Below are positions 44,076-52,987 of a stretch of DNA of 64,000 bases, piece by piece (position 1 is the first letter of the stretch; the number at the start of each line of letters is the position of its first letter). The DNA is taken from positions 3,338,164 to 3,402,163 of the forward strand of contig NZ_CP063356.1 of NCBI RefSeq assembly GCF_001866075.3. Reading direction: 5' to 3'. The notes under the pieces are model-generated. The model saw only the letters and a list, made by a program, of their open reading frames with translations. It did not search any database and was not told where the DNA came from. Both the position numbers and the translations under genes were made by a program. Source of the stretch: Anaerobacillus isosaccharinicus. Lineage in GTDB: Bacteria > Bacillota > Bacilli > Bacillales > Anaerobacillaceae.

Positions 44076-44258
44076 CATTAAAGTAAATGTTTTATACGTA
44101 ATAGGAAACCCTTAAAAGAATAACAACTTTTAAGCACCGTAAAAAGAACTAAAAATTAATACATAGGTATCATAATAACAGTTTTCTTTTAAAATGTGGT
44201 TAATTATAGTAAAATGTGATTAGCCATGAAGGTACACTCTAAAAGGGGGATTTCGATC

Positions 44259-44621
44259 ATGACAATTAAGATGAAAACACAATTAGGTGTAATCAATGTT
44301 TCAAAAGAAGTAGTAGCCGTTATTGCTGGTGGTGCTGCTATTGACTGTTATGGAATTGTAGGTATGGCCTCGCAAAAGCAACTAAAGGATGGACTAAACG
44401 AACTATTAGGAAAAGAAAATTTTACTAGAGGCGTTGTCATCCGTGAAGAAGAGGATGAAATTCATATCGATATGTATATTATCGTTAGCTACGGAACAAA
44501 GATTTCTGAAGTAGCCCATAACGTTCAAACAAAGGTAAAATATCAATTAGAGCAAATGTTAGGTTTAACCGTTGATTCAGTCAATATTTTTGTGCAAGGA
44601 GTTAAGGTTACAAACCTATAG
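44259..44621 (+). CDS. yloU: Asp23/Gls24-family envelope stress response protein YloU
   Basis: A 120-residue Asp23/Gls24 domain protein. Family blocks are LGVINVSKEVVAVIAGGAAIDCYGIVGMAS, IHIDMYIIVSYGTKISEVAHNVQTKVK and the C-terminal SVNIFVQGV. In Staphylococcus, Asp23 is membrane-anchored by a partner and linked to cell-wall stress; the role in Bacillus is not defined. The frame extends upstream, but AAAAGGGGG at 44241 places the start at ATG 44259. It is followed by fakA, as in B. subtilis. Confidence 0.92.
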   Translation: MTIKMKTQLGVINVSKEVVAVIAGGAAIDCYGIVGMASQKQLKDGLNELLGKENFTRGVVIREEEDEIHIDMYIIVSYGTKISEVAHNVQTKVKYQLEQMLGLTVDSVNIFVQGVKVTNL

Positions 44622-44644
44622 AGTTTATGTTAGGAGGAACATTC

Positions 44645-46321
44645 GTGACAGTGAAAAGTCTAGAGGCTGAAAAGTTAGCCCAAATGTTTATAGAAGGTGC
44701 AAATAATTTAACACAAAATGTTAAATTGGTTGATTCGTTAAATGTATTCCCAGTTCCAGACGGGGATACAGGGACGAATATGAATTTATCAATTACTTCT
44801 GGTGTAAAAGAAGTACAAAAACAATTGCCAGAACACGTAGGCAAAGTTGCTGGTGCATTTGCTAAAGGTTTATTGATGGGAGCACGAGGAAACTCTGGGG
44901 TTATTTTATCTCAGCTTTTCAGAGGCTTTTCCAAAGCTGTTGAAGGCAAGGCGACATTAAACGCTCAGCAGTTTGCGGAAGCTTTCGGTGCTGGAGTCGA
45001 TATGGCATATAAAGCTGTAATGAAGCCTGTTGAAGGAACAATTTTAACTGTTGCAAAAGATTCCGCTAAAAAAGCACAAGATGCAGCGAAACGGTCAGAT
45101 GATATCATTGCGATTATGGAAGCTACTCTTAAAGAAGCGAAGGCTTCATTAGAGCGAACTCCAGATCTTTTACCAGTATTAAAAGAAGTAGGCGTGGTAG
45201 ATTCTGGAGGTAAAGGGCTAGTTATCATCTACGAAGGATTTTTAGCAGTTTTAAAAGGTGAAAAAATTGTAGATTTAGTTCAGACTTCGGTATCTATGGA
45301 TGATCTTGTTAAAGTGGAACATCATAATGCACAAAGTCATATGTCTACTGAAGACATCGAATTCGGTTACTGTACGGAGGTAATGGTTAAATTTGAACAA
45401 GAAAAACTTGATAAATATCCATTCGATGAAACTGAATTCCGCAACCTTTTAGATGCTCATGGTGATTCTCTTCTAGTTGTGTCTGATGAAGACCTTCTAA
45501 AGATACATATTCATGCAGAACAGCCAGGAGACGTCATTACTCATGCTCAAAAATATGGTAGTCTACTAAATGTAAAAATTGAAAACATGCGTGAACAACA
45601 TACTCATTTACTAGAAGAAACTAAAGCAGTGTATGAGCAAAAACCTGTAGCGAAAAAGCCTCTTGCTGAGTTTGGGATTATAACAGTTGCAATGGGAGAC
45701 GGAATTGCTAAAATGTTCAAGAGCTTAGGTGCTGGTGTCGTTATTGAAGGTGGACAAACGATGAATCCTAGTACTGAAGATTTTGTAAAAGCAATTTCAG
45801 AGGTACATGCTAAGAAAGTTATTATTTTACCAAATAACAGCAATATAATTATGGCTGCTGAGCAAGCAGCGTCAGTTGTTGAAGAAGAGGTCGTTGTCGT
45901 TACTTCGAAAACGGTTCCACAAGGACTTGCTGCCTTATTAGCATTTAACCCTGGTTCTAGTCTTCAAATGAATGCAAAAGACATGAAAGAGGCCTTGTCA
46001 GCAGTAAAAACTGGACAAGTAACATTTGCAGTTCGTGATACAAGTCTAGACGGTATTGAGATAAAGAAAGATGATTTCATGGGTATCGCCGAAAAGAAAA
46101 TAGTTTCTTCTGGACCTGACCGACAAACAGTAACTGAAAAGTTGTTAGAAACAATGATTGATGAAGATTCAGAAATTTTAACAATTATTCGTGGCGAAGA
46201 TACGACAGAAGCTGAGACTGAAGAACTCGTTACTTTCGTTGAAGAGCGGTTTTCGGACGTTGAGGTAGAGATCTACGAAGGAAACCAACCGTTATATTCC
46301 TACATTTTTTCTGTTGAATAA
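44645..46321 (+). CDS. fakA: Fatty acid kinase, ATP-binding subunit FakA (YloV)
   Basis: DhaL-like kinase that phosphorylates fatty acids held by a FakB protein, feeding exogenous fatty acids to PlsX/PlsY. It has 558 residues. The N-terminal DhaL domain (about 1-200) has NVFPVPDGDTGTNM, the Mg-ATP site, and GARGNSGVILSQLFRG. The middle and C-terminal DAK1-like parts include EDIEFGYCTEVM, GGQTMNPSTEDFV and PNNSNIIMAAEQA. A GTG start at 44645 is chosen because TAGGAGG precedes it; the upstream ATG would include this ribosome site. degV follows after 17 bases. Confidence 0.92.
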   Translation: MTVKSLEAEKLAQMFIEGANNLTQNVKLVDSLNVFPVPDGDTGTNMNLSITSGVKEVQKQLPEHVGKVAGAFAKGLLMGARGNSGVILSQLFRGFSKAVEGKATLNAQQFAEAFGAGVDMAYKAVMKPVEGTILTVAKDSAKKAQDAAKRSDDIIAIMEATLKEAKASLERTPDLLPVLKEVGVVDSGGKGLVIIYEGFLAVLKGEKIVDLVQTSVSMDDLVKVEHHNAQSHMSTEDIEFGYCTEVMVKFEQEKLDKYPFDETEFRNLLDAHGDSLLVVSDEDLLKIHIHAEQPGDVITHAQKYGSLLNVKIENMREQHTHLLEETKAVYEQKPVAKKPLAEFGIITVAMGDGIAKMFKSLGAGVVIEGGQTMNPSTEDFVKAISEVHAKKVIILPNNSNIIMAAEQAASVVEEEVVVVTSKTVPQGLAALLAFNPGSSLQMNAKDMKEALSAVKTGQVTFAVRDTSLDGIEIKKDDFMGIAEKKIVSSGPDRQTVTEKLLETMIDEDSEILTIIRGEDTTEAETEELVTFVEERFSDVEVEIYEGNQPLYSYIFSVE

Positions 46322-46338
46322 TAGTAAGGGGGATGCTT

Positions 46339-47193
46339 ATGGCCAAAGTTAAAATTATTACTGATAGTACCGCAGATATTCCAAGTTCTATTGTTGAAGA
46401 ACTCGACATTACAGTTGTACCTCTGAAGGTTTTGTTTGGTGAAGAAACGTTTGAAGATGGTGTTGACATAAATGCGACTCAATTTTATGAAAAATTAGCT
46501 TCGGAACAAGTAATTCCAACAACTTCTCAGCCTACACCTTATCAATTCGAAGAGGTATATAAAGAAGTTGCCAGAGAAGAAGAAACACAAATTATTTCAA
46601 TTCATTTATCTGCAAAGCTAAGTGGTACGTATCAGTCGGCATTTATAGCTAAAGACATGGTTAAGGACCAAATTGATGTTACAGTTGTTGATTCCAAAAG
46701 GGCCTCCTACGCGATTGGAATAATCGTTGTGGAAGTCGCTCGCTTAGCGAAATCAGGAGCAACAAAGGAACAATGTTTAACTAGGTTAGACGAATTACTA
46801 AGTACATCAGTTATTTACTTTATGGTAGATACGTTGGAATTTTTACAAAAAAATGGGCGTATCGGCAAAGCATCTGCATTATTTGGTTCATTATTAAAAA
46901 TTAAACCAATTCTTTCTTTAAATAGTGATGGAGAAGTTTTCCCATTTGATAAAGTACGTGGTCAGAAAAAAGCTTTAGCAAAAGTTTATGATTTTTTTGA
47001 TAAAGACTTTGGAACACAACCAATTCATGTTGGGATCTCCCATGCCAATGCTATGGACGTAGCTACGGAAATAATGTTAGAGATGAAAAGTCGCTTTAAC
47101 GTTAAGTCGGATATCATTACTGAAATTGGTCCAGTTATCGGCGCTCATGTTGGCCCTGGGGCAATTGCTGTTACAGTTGCATTAGCAAAATAA
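46339..47193 (+). CDS. DegV-family fatty acid-binding protein (FakB-like)
   Basis: A 284-residue DegV protein. Features: KIITDSTADIPSSIVEEL near the N-terminus, TSQPTPYQFEEVY and ISIHLSAKLSGTYQSA, which hold the conserved serine/threonines that bind the fatty-acid carboxylate, and FLQKNGRIGKASALFGSLLKIKPIL. It directly follows fakA, which supports a FakB role; chain preference cannot be read. ATG 46339 is preferred over 46333, as TAAGGGGG ends at 46332. B. subtilis has no degV gene at this position in the order I know, so the pairing is informative. Confidence 0.9.
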   Translation: MAKVKIITDSTADIPSSIVEELDITVVPLKVLFGEETFEDGVDINATQFYEKLASEQVIPTTSQPTPYQFEEVYKEVAREEETQIISIHLSAKLSGTYQSAFIAKDMVKDQIDVTVVDSKRASYAIGIIVVEVARLAKSGATKEQCLTRLDELLSTSVIYFMVDTLEFLQKNGRIGKASALFGSLLKIKPILSLNSDGEVFPFDKVRGQKKALAKVYDFFDKDFGTQPIHVGISHANAMDVATEIMLEMKSRFNVKSDIITEIGPVIGAHVGPGAIAVTVALAK

Positions 47194-47202
47194 ATAAAAT
47201 AT

Positions 47203-47280
47203 AAAAAGAGGTGTTATTCTTCGTATTTTGCAGCAAATAGTCGATGTTGCTGTGAAATACGGATGTATAACACCTTTTTT
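47203..47280 (+). terminator. Long-stem terminator after degV
   Basis: AAAAGAGGTGTTAT pairs with ATAACACCTTTTTTT, and inner CGTATTT and CAGCAA pair with AAATACG and TTGCTG. The stem spans about 30 pairs with mismatches and ends in seven T. It is unusually long for an ordinary terminator. Confidence 0.8.
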
Positions 47281-47408
47281 TCGAAAATATTCTAACGGAT
47301 TGAAGTGGGAAGTAGCAATTTTTATCTCAAAGAACATTACTTATTGAGGCATCTATGGCGTTTGGACTTTCTTGATGAAAATATTATTCTAATATACATA
47401 ATTATGTT

Positions 47409-47431
47409 TTTGATAACAAAACGCTCAATTT
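47409..47431 (+). promoter_or_regulatory. 23-base motif shared by the sdaAB and spoVM upstream regions
   Basis: The 23 bases centred on CAAAACGCTCAATTT differ at only two places from 43329-43351 (CAAAACGCCCAATTT), upstream of spoVM. It lies about 60 bases ahead of sdaAB. It matches no operator that I know. Confidence 0.3.
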
Positions 47432-47491
47432 AGATTATAATAGTATTACCTATAGATATGTTAGAAATGAAATCAAGTTGGGGGTTTTATT

Positions 47492-48157
47492 ATGAAATAT
47501 AGAACAGTCTTTGATATTATTGGTCCGATTATGATTGGCCCATCAAGCTCACACACTGCCGGAGCAGCCAGAATTGGCAGAGTAGCAAGAACGTTACTAG
47601 GAAAACAACCTAAATGGGCTGAAATTTCTTTTTACGGTTCGTTCGCAAAAACCTATAAAGGACACGGAACTGACGTGGCTATCGTAGGTGGATTGTTAGA
47701 CTTCGATACATTCGATCAACGAATTAAGAATTCATTGCAAATTGCTAAGGATTTAGGAATTGATATAAAAATAGTAGTTGAGGATGCAGTGACTGATCAT
47801 CCTAATACTGCAAAAATAAAACTTGGAACAAATGAGCAAGACGCTATTGAATTAGTTGGGATTTCTATTGGTGGTGGTAAAATTGAAATTATTGAGTTAA
47901 ATAGTTTTGAGTTAAGGCTTTCAGGAAATCACCCAGCCATCTTAGTTGTTCATGATGATCGTTTTGGAGTAATTGCCGCAGTTTCCAATGTTTTAGCTAA
48001 ACATGAAATTAATATTGGGCATATGGAAGTTTCACGAAAGGAAAAAGGGAAAGAAGCATTAATGGTCATTGAGGTCGACCACAATGTTTTAGATCACCTT
48101 TTAGATGAAGTCGCATCATTACCGAATATTATTAAAGTAACAAAAATTCACGATTAG
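47492..48157 (+). CDS. sdaAB: L-serine dehydratase, beta subunit
   Basis: Part of the two-subunit iron-sulfur L-serine deaminase that makes pyruvate and ammonia. It has 221 residues. The N-terminal domain shows FDIIGPIMIGPSSSHTAGAARIGR and YGSFAKTYKGHGTDVAIVGGLL. The C-terminal ACT domain (about 148-220) starts ILVVHDDRFGVIAAVSNVLAKHEINI and probably binds serine for regulation. Start ATG is behind TTGGGGG. Partner sdaAA lies 233 bases on, separated by two microsatellites. Confidence 0.95.
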   Translation: MKYRTVFDIIGPIMIGPSSSHTAGAARIGRVARTLLGKQPKWAEISFYGSFAKTYKGHGTDVAIVGGLLDFDTFDQRIKNSLQIAKDLGIDIKIVVEDAVTDHPNTAKIKLGTNEQDAIELVGISIGGGKIEIIELNSFELRLSGNHPAILVVHDDRFGVIAAVSNVLAKHEINIGHMEVSRKEKGKEALMVIEVDHNVLDHLLDEVASLPNIIKVTKIHD

Positions 48158-48160
48158 CCA

Positions 48161-48278
48161 TATGAATTATGAATTATGAATTATGAATTATGAATTATGA
48201 ATTATGAATTATGAATTATGAATTATGAATTATGAATTATGAATTATGAATTATGAATTATGAATTATGAATTATGAA
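48161..48278. repeat. Heptanucleotide tandem array (TATGAAT) of about 17 copies
   Basis: Perfect tandem repeats of a seven-base unit run for 118 bases with no interruption. They sit four bases after the sdaAB stop and within the sdaAB-sdaAA spacer. Each frame hits a TGA or TAA within the array, so it is not translated for long. A run of this purity can change length by slippage. Confidence 0.97.
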
Positions 48279-48309
48279 AGAAGTTTGTGAAAAAATCACT
48301 AATGGACGT

Positions 48310-48343
48310 ATTAGTATTAGTATTAGTAATAGTATTAAATAAT
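48310..48343. repeat. Short ATTAGT hexamer repeat
   Basis: A few imperfect copies of a six-base unit (GTATTAGTATTAGTATTAGT and a degenerate continuation) lie 32 bases after the heptamer array and before the sdaAA ribosome site. Confidence 0.8.
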
Positions 48344-48390
48344 AAAAAGAGAAATGATAAAAATAGAGAGTAAAATATGGAGGTATTTAC

Positions 48391-49275
48391 ATGTTTCGTA
48401 ACGTGGCAGAGCTTGTTGAATTAGCGGAGAATGAAAACATCAAAATCTCTGATATTATGATAAGACAAGAAATGGAAATTACTGAAAGAAGTTTTGATGA
48501 TATTTTTGCACAAATGGATCGGAATTTAGTTGTAATGGAAGAAGCAATTGAACGAGGGATAAATGAAGACGTGAAATCTGTTTCAGGATTAACTGGTGGC
48601 GATGCGGTTCTATTGCAAAAATATTTAAAAAGTGGAAAGTCACTAGCAGGAGAGTTTCATTTGGATGCGGTTAGTAAAGCGATCGCAACTAATGAAGTAA
48701 ATGCAGCAATGGGTACGATTTGTGCAACACCTACTGCGGGTTCAGCTGGAGTTGTTCCAGGGACGTTATTTGCCTTAAAACACAAAGTTAACCCAACTAG
48801 AGAACAAATGGTGCGTTACTTATTTACTAGTGGAGCATTCGGTCTTGTTGTTGCAAATAATGCCTCAATTTCAGGCGCCGCTGGTGGTTGCCAAGCAGAA
48901 GTAGGGTCAGCGACTGGAATGGCTGCTGCGGCTATTGTTGAGCTTATGGGTGGAACGCCCAATCAATCGGCGCATGCAATGGCCATTGCACTAAAAAACA
49001 TGTTAGGCCTTGTTTGTGACCCTGTCGCAGGTCTAGTTGAAGTTCCTTGTGTGAAGCGAAACGCCATGGGTGCGTCTAATGCGATTATTGCAGCTGATAT
49101 GGCACTAGCTGGAATAGAAAGTCGTATTCCTTGTGATGAAGTGATTGATGCGATGTACAAAATTGGTCAATCGATGTCAATGGATTTAAAAGAAACTGCC
49201 GGGGGAGGTTTAGCGGCTACGCCAACAGCGAGAGCACTACAAGCAAAGATATTTGGATTTAGCCAAGAAAAATAA
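48391..49275 (+). CDS. sdaAA: L-serine dehydratase, alpha (iron-sulfur) subunit
   Basis: Catalytic subunit carrying the 4Fe-4S cluster. It has 294 residues. Blocks include TGGDAVLLQKYL, AMGTICATPTAGSAGVVPG, GGCQAEVGSATGMAAAA, MLGLVCDPVAGLVEVPCVKRNAMGASNA and PTARALQAKIFG. The conserved cysteines in CQAEVG, CDPVAG and VPC are the cluster ligands. Start ATG is behind ATGGAGG. recG begins two bases after the stop. Confidence 0.96.
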   Translation: MFRNVAELVELAENENIKISDIMIRQEMEITERSFDDIFAQMDRNLVVMEEAIERGINEDVKSVSGLTGGDAVLLQKYLKSGKSLAGEFHLDAVSKAIATNEVNAAMGTICATPTAGSAGVVPGTLFALKHKVNPTREQMVRYLFTSGAFGLVVANNASISGAAGGCQAEVGSATGMAAAAIVELMGGTPNQSAHAMAIALKNMLGLVCDPVAGLVEVPCVKRNAMGASNAIIAADMALAGIESRIPCDEVIDAMYKIGQSMSMDLKETAGGGLAATPTARALQAKIFGFSQEK

Positions 49276-49276
49276 C

Positions 49277-51313
49277 ATGTTAAATAGCCCAACTACTGTT
49301 GTAAAAGGAATTGGAGAAGAAAAAGCAAAAGATCTGTATGAACTTGGAATATATACTGTCAAAGATCTACTCGAATACTTTCCGTTTCGATATGAAGATT
49401 ATCGGCCAAAAGAAATACAAGAATTAAAACACGAAGAAAGAGCAACAATTATAGGTTTGGTTCAAAGTGAAAGTGTTGTGCGTTTCTTTGGTAGAAAAAA
49501 ATCAAAACTTTCTGTGCGAATATTAGCAGGAAATGTCCTACTAACAGCCGTATTTTTTAATCAGCATTACTTAAAAACAAAATTAGTTCTAGGAGCAACT
49601 GTCACGTTAACAGGGAAATGGGATCAGCATCGACTTACGCTAACTGTAAATGAATGTAAATTTACAGTCGCCGAACCACAAGAAAGCTACGATCCTGTTT
49701 ATTCTGTAGGCGGAAAAATCACTGTAAAAGCATTGAAGAAAATGATTGCCAGTGCCATGGAACAATACGGACATTTGATTCCTGAAATCCTCCCTCCAGT
49801 CTTTTTACAAAAGTATAAGTTGGTTGAGAGAAAGTATGCAATCCATAAACTTCACTATCCAAAGAGTTTTGAAGATGCCAAGCATGCCAGAAGAAGAATG
49901 GTCTATGAAGAATTTCTTTTATTTCAGTTAAAAATGCAGGCGTTACGAAAGTTTCACCGCGAAAATAGCGGTGGAACTGCTATTACATACAAAAGAGAAG
50001 AAGTAGAGGTATTTATTAGTACATTGCCTTTCCCACTTACTAGTGCGCAACAACGGGTGGTAAGAGAAATTTTAACAGATATGCAGTCAAGTTATCGGAT
50101 GAATCGTTTGTTACAAGGAGACGTTGGTTCAGGTAAAACAGTTGTTGCTGCTATTTGCCTTTATGCCTCTGTAACAGCTTCTCTCCAAGGGGCCTTAATG
50201 GTACCTACGGAAATTCTAGCTGAACAACATGCCCACTCTTTAAAACAATTGCTAGAACCTTTGAACGTCAAAGTTGAGTTATTGACAGGATCAGTGAAAG
50301 GAAAGAAACGTAAAGAATTACTTCAACGCCTAGAAACTGGGGAGTTACAAGTGATTGTCGGTACCCATGCTTTAATTCAGGATGAAGTTGTGTTTCGCCG
50401 CTTAGGTCTAGTTATTACTGATGAACAGCATCGCTTTGGTGTTGAGCAAAGACGAACTTTACGGAATAAAGGTCAAAACCCGGATGTCTTATTTATGACG
50501 GCGACCCCAATTCCACGGACGCTTGCCATCTCAATTTTTGGTGATATGGATGTATCGACAATTGATGAAATGCCTGCAGGCCGTAAACCGATTGAAACCT
50601 ATTGGGCCAAGCATCATATGCTTGAAAGAGTTCTGGGATTTGTTCAAAAAGAACTAGCAAAAGGTAGACAAGCGTATGTAATCTGTCCTCTCATTGAGGA
50701 ATCTGAAAAGCTAGATGTTCAAAATGCCATTGACGTTCATGCTCAACTTCAACAGTTTTTTAATGATTATCAAGTTGGGTTAATGCACGGCAGGTTGACT
50801 CCTTCTGACAAAGATGCGGTCATGCAACGGTTTAGTAAAAATGAAGTACAGATTCTTGTTTCAACGACGGTTGTAGAAGTAGGTGTCAATGTTCCTAATG
50901 CAACGATGATGGTCATTTATGATGCTGAGAGATTCGGCTTATCTCAACTTCACCAACTGAGGGGGCGAGTTGGGCGTGGTGATGCTCAATCGTATTGTGT
51001 ATTATTAGCTGATCCTAAGTCTGATGTTGGAAAAGAACGAATGAAAATCATGACTGAAACTAATGATGGATTTGAGTTATCGCAAAGAGATCTGGAATTG
51101 AGGGGTCCAGGAGATTTTTTTGGATCGAAACAAAGTGGACTACCTGAGTTTAAAATAGCGGATATGATTCATGACTACCGCGCCTTAGAAGTAGCTAGAA
51201 ATGACGCGGTAGAACTAGTTTCTTCGTCTACATTTTGGAATAGTCCTGAGTACAAGTATTTAGTGATGCATTTAGAAGAACAAGGGGTACTAGCTGGGGA
51301 TAAAATGGATTAA
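49277..51313 (+). CDS. recG: ATP-dependent DNA helicase RecG
   Basis: Branch-migrating helicase for replication forks and Holliday junctions. It has 678 residues. The N-terminal wedge domain has an OB fold (FPFRYEDYRP, ATIIGLVQS). Helicase motifs: GDVGSGKTVVAA, MVPTEILAEQH, ITDEQHRFGVEQR, FMTATPIPRTLA, STTVVEVGVNVPNA and QLRGRVGRG, and the RecG C-terminal region FFGSKQSGLPEFK. The frame extends upstream into sdaAA, but ATG 49277 gives the family start; its ribosome site is weak. The fapR promoter lies just past its stop. Confidence 0.96.
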   Translation: MLNSPTTVVKGIGEEKAKDLYELGIYTVKDLLEYFPFRYEDYRPKEIQELKHEERATIIGLVQSESVVRFFGRKKSKLSVRILAGNVLLTAVFFNQHYLKTKLVLGATVTLTGKWDQHRLTLTVNECKFTVAEPQESYDPVYSVGGKITVKALKKMIASAMEQYGHLIPEILPPVFLQKYKLVERKYAIHKLHYPKSFEDAKHARRRMVYEEFLLFQLKMQALRKFHRENSGGTAITYKREEVEVFISTLPFPLTSAQQRVVREILTDMQSSYRMNRLLQGDVGSGKTVVAAICLYASVTASLQGALMVPTEILAEQHAHSLKQLLEPLNVKVELLTGSVKGKKRKELLQRLETGELQVIVGTHALIQDEVVFRRLGLVITDEQHRFGVEQRRTLRNKGQNPDVLFMTATPIPRTLAISIFGDMDVSTIDEMPAGRKPIETYWAKHHMLERVLGFVQKELAKGRQAYVICPLIEESEKLDVQNAIDVHAQLQQFFNDYQVGLMHGRLTPSDKDAVMQRFSKNEVQILVSTTVVEVGVNVPNATMMVIYDAERFGLSQLHQLRGRVGRGDAQSYCVLLADPKSDVGKERMKIMTETNDGFELSQRDLELRGPGDFFGSKQSGLPEFKIADMIHDYRALEVARNDAVELVSSSTFWNSPEYKYLVMHLEEQGVLAGDKMD

Positions 51314-51327
51314 CGTAGATTTTATTA

Positions 51328-51377
51328 TTGAAATCTATTGTTAATTTTTATATACTACTTTTAGTACCTAGTCATAG
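51328..51377 (+). promoter_or_regulatory. fapR promoter with FapR operator
   Basis: TTGAAA (51328-51333) and TATACT (51351-51356) with a 17-base spacer form a sigma-A promoter. Directly downstream, 51361-51377 reads TTAGTACCTAGTCATAG, close to the known FapR box TTAGTACCTRNTCTTAA. The overlap with the start of transcription predicts repression by FapR, released by malonyl-CoA. Confidence 0.88.
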
Positions 51378-51399
51378 AAGCGTGGAAGGTGTAGAAAGA

Positions 51400-51993
51400 A
51401 TGAGACGATCGAAAAAAGAACGACAGCAATTACTTAAGCAAAAAATAACGGAAAATCCATTTGTAACAGATGAAGCATTAGCAGATTTTTTTCACGTTAG
51501 TGTTCAAACGATACGCTTAGATCGATTAGAGCTTTCCATACCAGAATTAAGGGAAAGAATTAAACATGTGGCTGAAAAGCAATTTGATACGGTAAAAGCA
51601 TTACCTATTGAAGAGGTAATTGGAGAAATTATCGACTTACAACTTGATCAAAGGGCAATTTCTATTTTAGATATAGGACCAGAGCATGTTTTTTCGAGAA
51701 CCAAAATCGCAAGAGGTCATCATGTTTTTGCTCAAGCGAATTCATTAGCAGTTGCGATTATTGATGATGAATTAGCTTTAACAGCAAAGGCTAATGTTCG
51801 TTTTACGAGAAGAGTAATTCAAGGTGAGCGCGTTGTTGCAAAAGCGAAAGTTTTAAAACATGAAAAAGAAAGAACAAAAGTAGAAGTAAATAGTTATGTT
51901 GAACAAGAGCTAGTTTTCTCAGGTGAATTCCACATGTACCGATCAGATAGGGCTATGGAAGGAGAGAGGGTTGAACATGAGGATAGCAATTGA
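51400..51993 (+). CDS. fapR: Fatty acid and phospholipid biosynthesis repressor FapR
   Basis: Malonyl-CoA-sensing repressor of lipid synthesis genes, 197 residues. A DeoR-like helix-turn-helix lies at about 20-60 ([32 protein letters not shown] is the continuous match region). The hot-dog effector domain includes [16 protein letters not shown], the conserved malonyl-CoA pocket. The frame extends upstream through the promoter, but ATG 51400 ([10 protein letters not shown]) matches relatives and has GGAAGGTG ahead. Its end overlaps plsX by 17 bases. Autoregulation is predicted from its operator. Confidence 0.96.
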   Translation: MRRSKKERQQLLKQKITENPFVTDEALADFFHVSVQTIRLDRLELSIPELRERIKHVAEKQFDTVKALPIEEVIGEIIDLQLDQRAISILDIGPEHVFSRTKIARGHHVFAQANSLAVAIIDDELALTAKANVRFTRRVIQGERVVAKAKVLKHEKERTKVEVNSYVEQELVFSGEFHMYRSDRAMEGERVEHEDSN

Positions 51994-52966
51994 TGCAATG
52001 GGTGGTGATCACGCCCCTAAGGAAGTTGTAAAGGGTGCTATGGCAGCCGTAAAGGAATATGAAAATATAGATATAGTTCTTGTAGGTAATGAGAGTGCAA
52101 TAAAAGAGCATCTTACTGACCAGACAAGAATAACGATTATACATACAGACGAAAAGATTGAGTCGTCGGATTCGCCGGTTACCGCAATTCGTCGCAAAAA
52201 AAATTCATCCATGGTTTTAGCGATAAAAGAAGTAAAAGAAGGACGGGCTGATGCTTGTATTTCAGCTGGGAATACAGGGGCTTTAATGACTGGTGGTGTT
52301 TTAATCGTTGGCCGAATTAAGGGAATTGAACGCCCTGCATTGGCCCCAATGCTTCCTACTTTTACAGGAGATGGTTTTTTGCTCATTGATGCTGGTGCTA
52401 ATATGGATTCTAAACCAGAACACCTTCTCCATTATGGCTTAATGGGAAGTATTTATATGCAAAAGGTTCGTAATATCGAAAGTCCAAGAGTAGGACTTTT
52501 GAATGTAGGAACTGAAGACGACAAAGGAACAGAATTAACGAAACAAGCATTTGCCTTATTGAAGGAGGCACCAATTAATTTTGTTGGAAATGTTGAAGCA
52601 AGAGATTTGTTAGAAGGTGTAGCTGATGTAGTTGTTTGCGACGGTTTTTCAGGAAACGTTGTTTTGAAAACAGTTGAAGGAACTGCGCTATCTTTATTTT
52701 CATTATTGAAAAAAGAATTAACAAGTACATTTTTCAATAAATTAGCAGCTGGTGCCCTAAAGCCTAGCTTTAAGAAAATTAAAGAAAAAATGGATTACAC
52801 AGAGTATGGCGGAGCAGGTCTTTTTGGTTTGCAAGCTCCGATTATTAAAGCTCATGGTTCTTCTAATGAGACAGCAATTTTAAATTCGATCAGACAAACT
52901 CGGTTAATGCTTGAGGAAAAAGTAGTAGAAACGATAAAAGCAGAAGTAATAAAAAGAGAAATTTAG
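51977..52966 (+). CDS. plsX: Phosphate acyltransferase PlsX
   Basis: Makes acyl-phosphate from acyl-ACP for phospholipid synthesis. It has 329 residues. The start [18 protein letters not shown] is the family signature. Later blocks are VSAGNTGAL-like [39 protein letters not shown] and [12 protein letters not shown] 51977 lies within the end of fapR, with GGAGAGAGGG as ribosome site. It is the entry point for fatty acids activated by the FakA system encoded upstream. Confidence 0.96.
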   Translation: MRIAIDAMGGDHAPKEVVKGAMAAVKEYENIDIVLVGNESAIKEHLTDQTRITIIHTDEKIESSDSPVTAIRRKKNSSMVLAIKEVKEGRADACISAGNTGALMTGGVLIVGRIKGIERPALAPMLPTFTGDGFLLIDAGANMDSKPEHLLHYGLMGSIYMQKVRNIESPRVGLLNVGTEDDKGTELTKQAFALLKEAPINFVGNVEARDLLEGVADVVVCDGFSGNVVLKTVEGTALSLFSLLKKELTSTFFNKLAAGALKPSFKKIKEKMDYTEYGGAGLFGLQAPIIKAHGSSNETAILNSIRQTRLMLEEKVVETIKAEVIKREI

Positions 52967-52987
52967 AATATGAGGAGGGGGATTTAA

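Larger units (their letters stand above)
43927..44258. other. Divergent intergenic region between rpmB and yloU
   Basis: No gene is seen. It holds the rpmB promoter on the minus strand and a sigma-A-like promoter on the plus strand about 180 bases ahead of yloU. The long AT-rich 5' region of yloU carries no recognisable riboswitch or clear terminator. Confidence 0.5.

Noticed and set aside
48161-48278. CRISPR array
   Set aside because: The units are seven bases in direct contact without spacers, and no cas genes are present; it is a microsatellite.
51953-52144. 63-residue ORF opposite to the fapR-plsX overlap
   Set aside because: Lies across two conserved coding frames and has no family signature.
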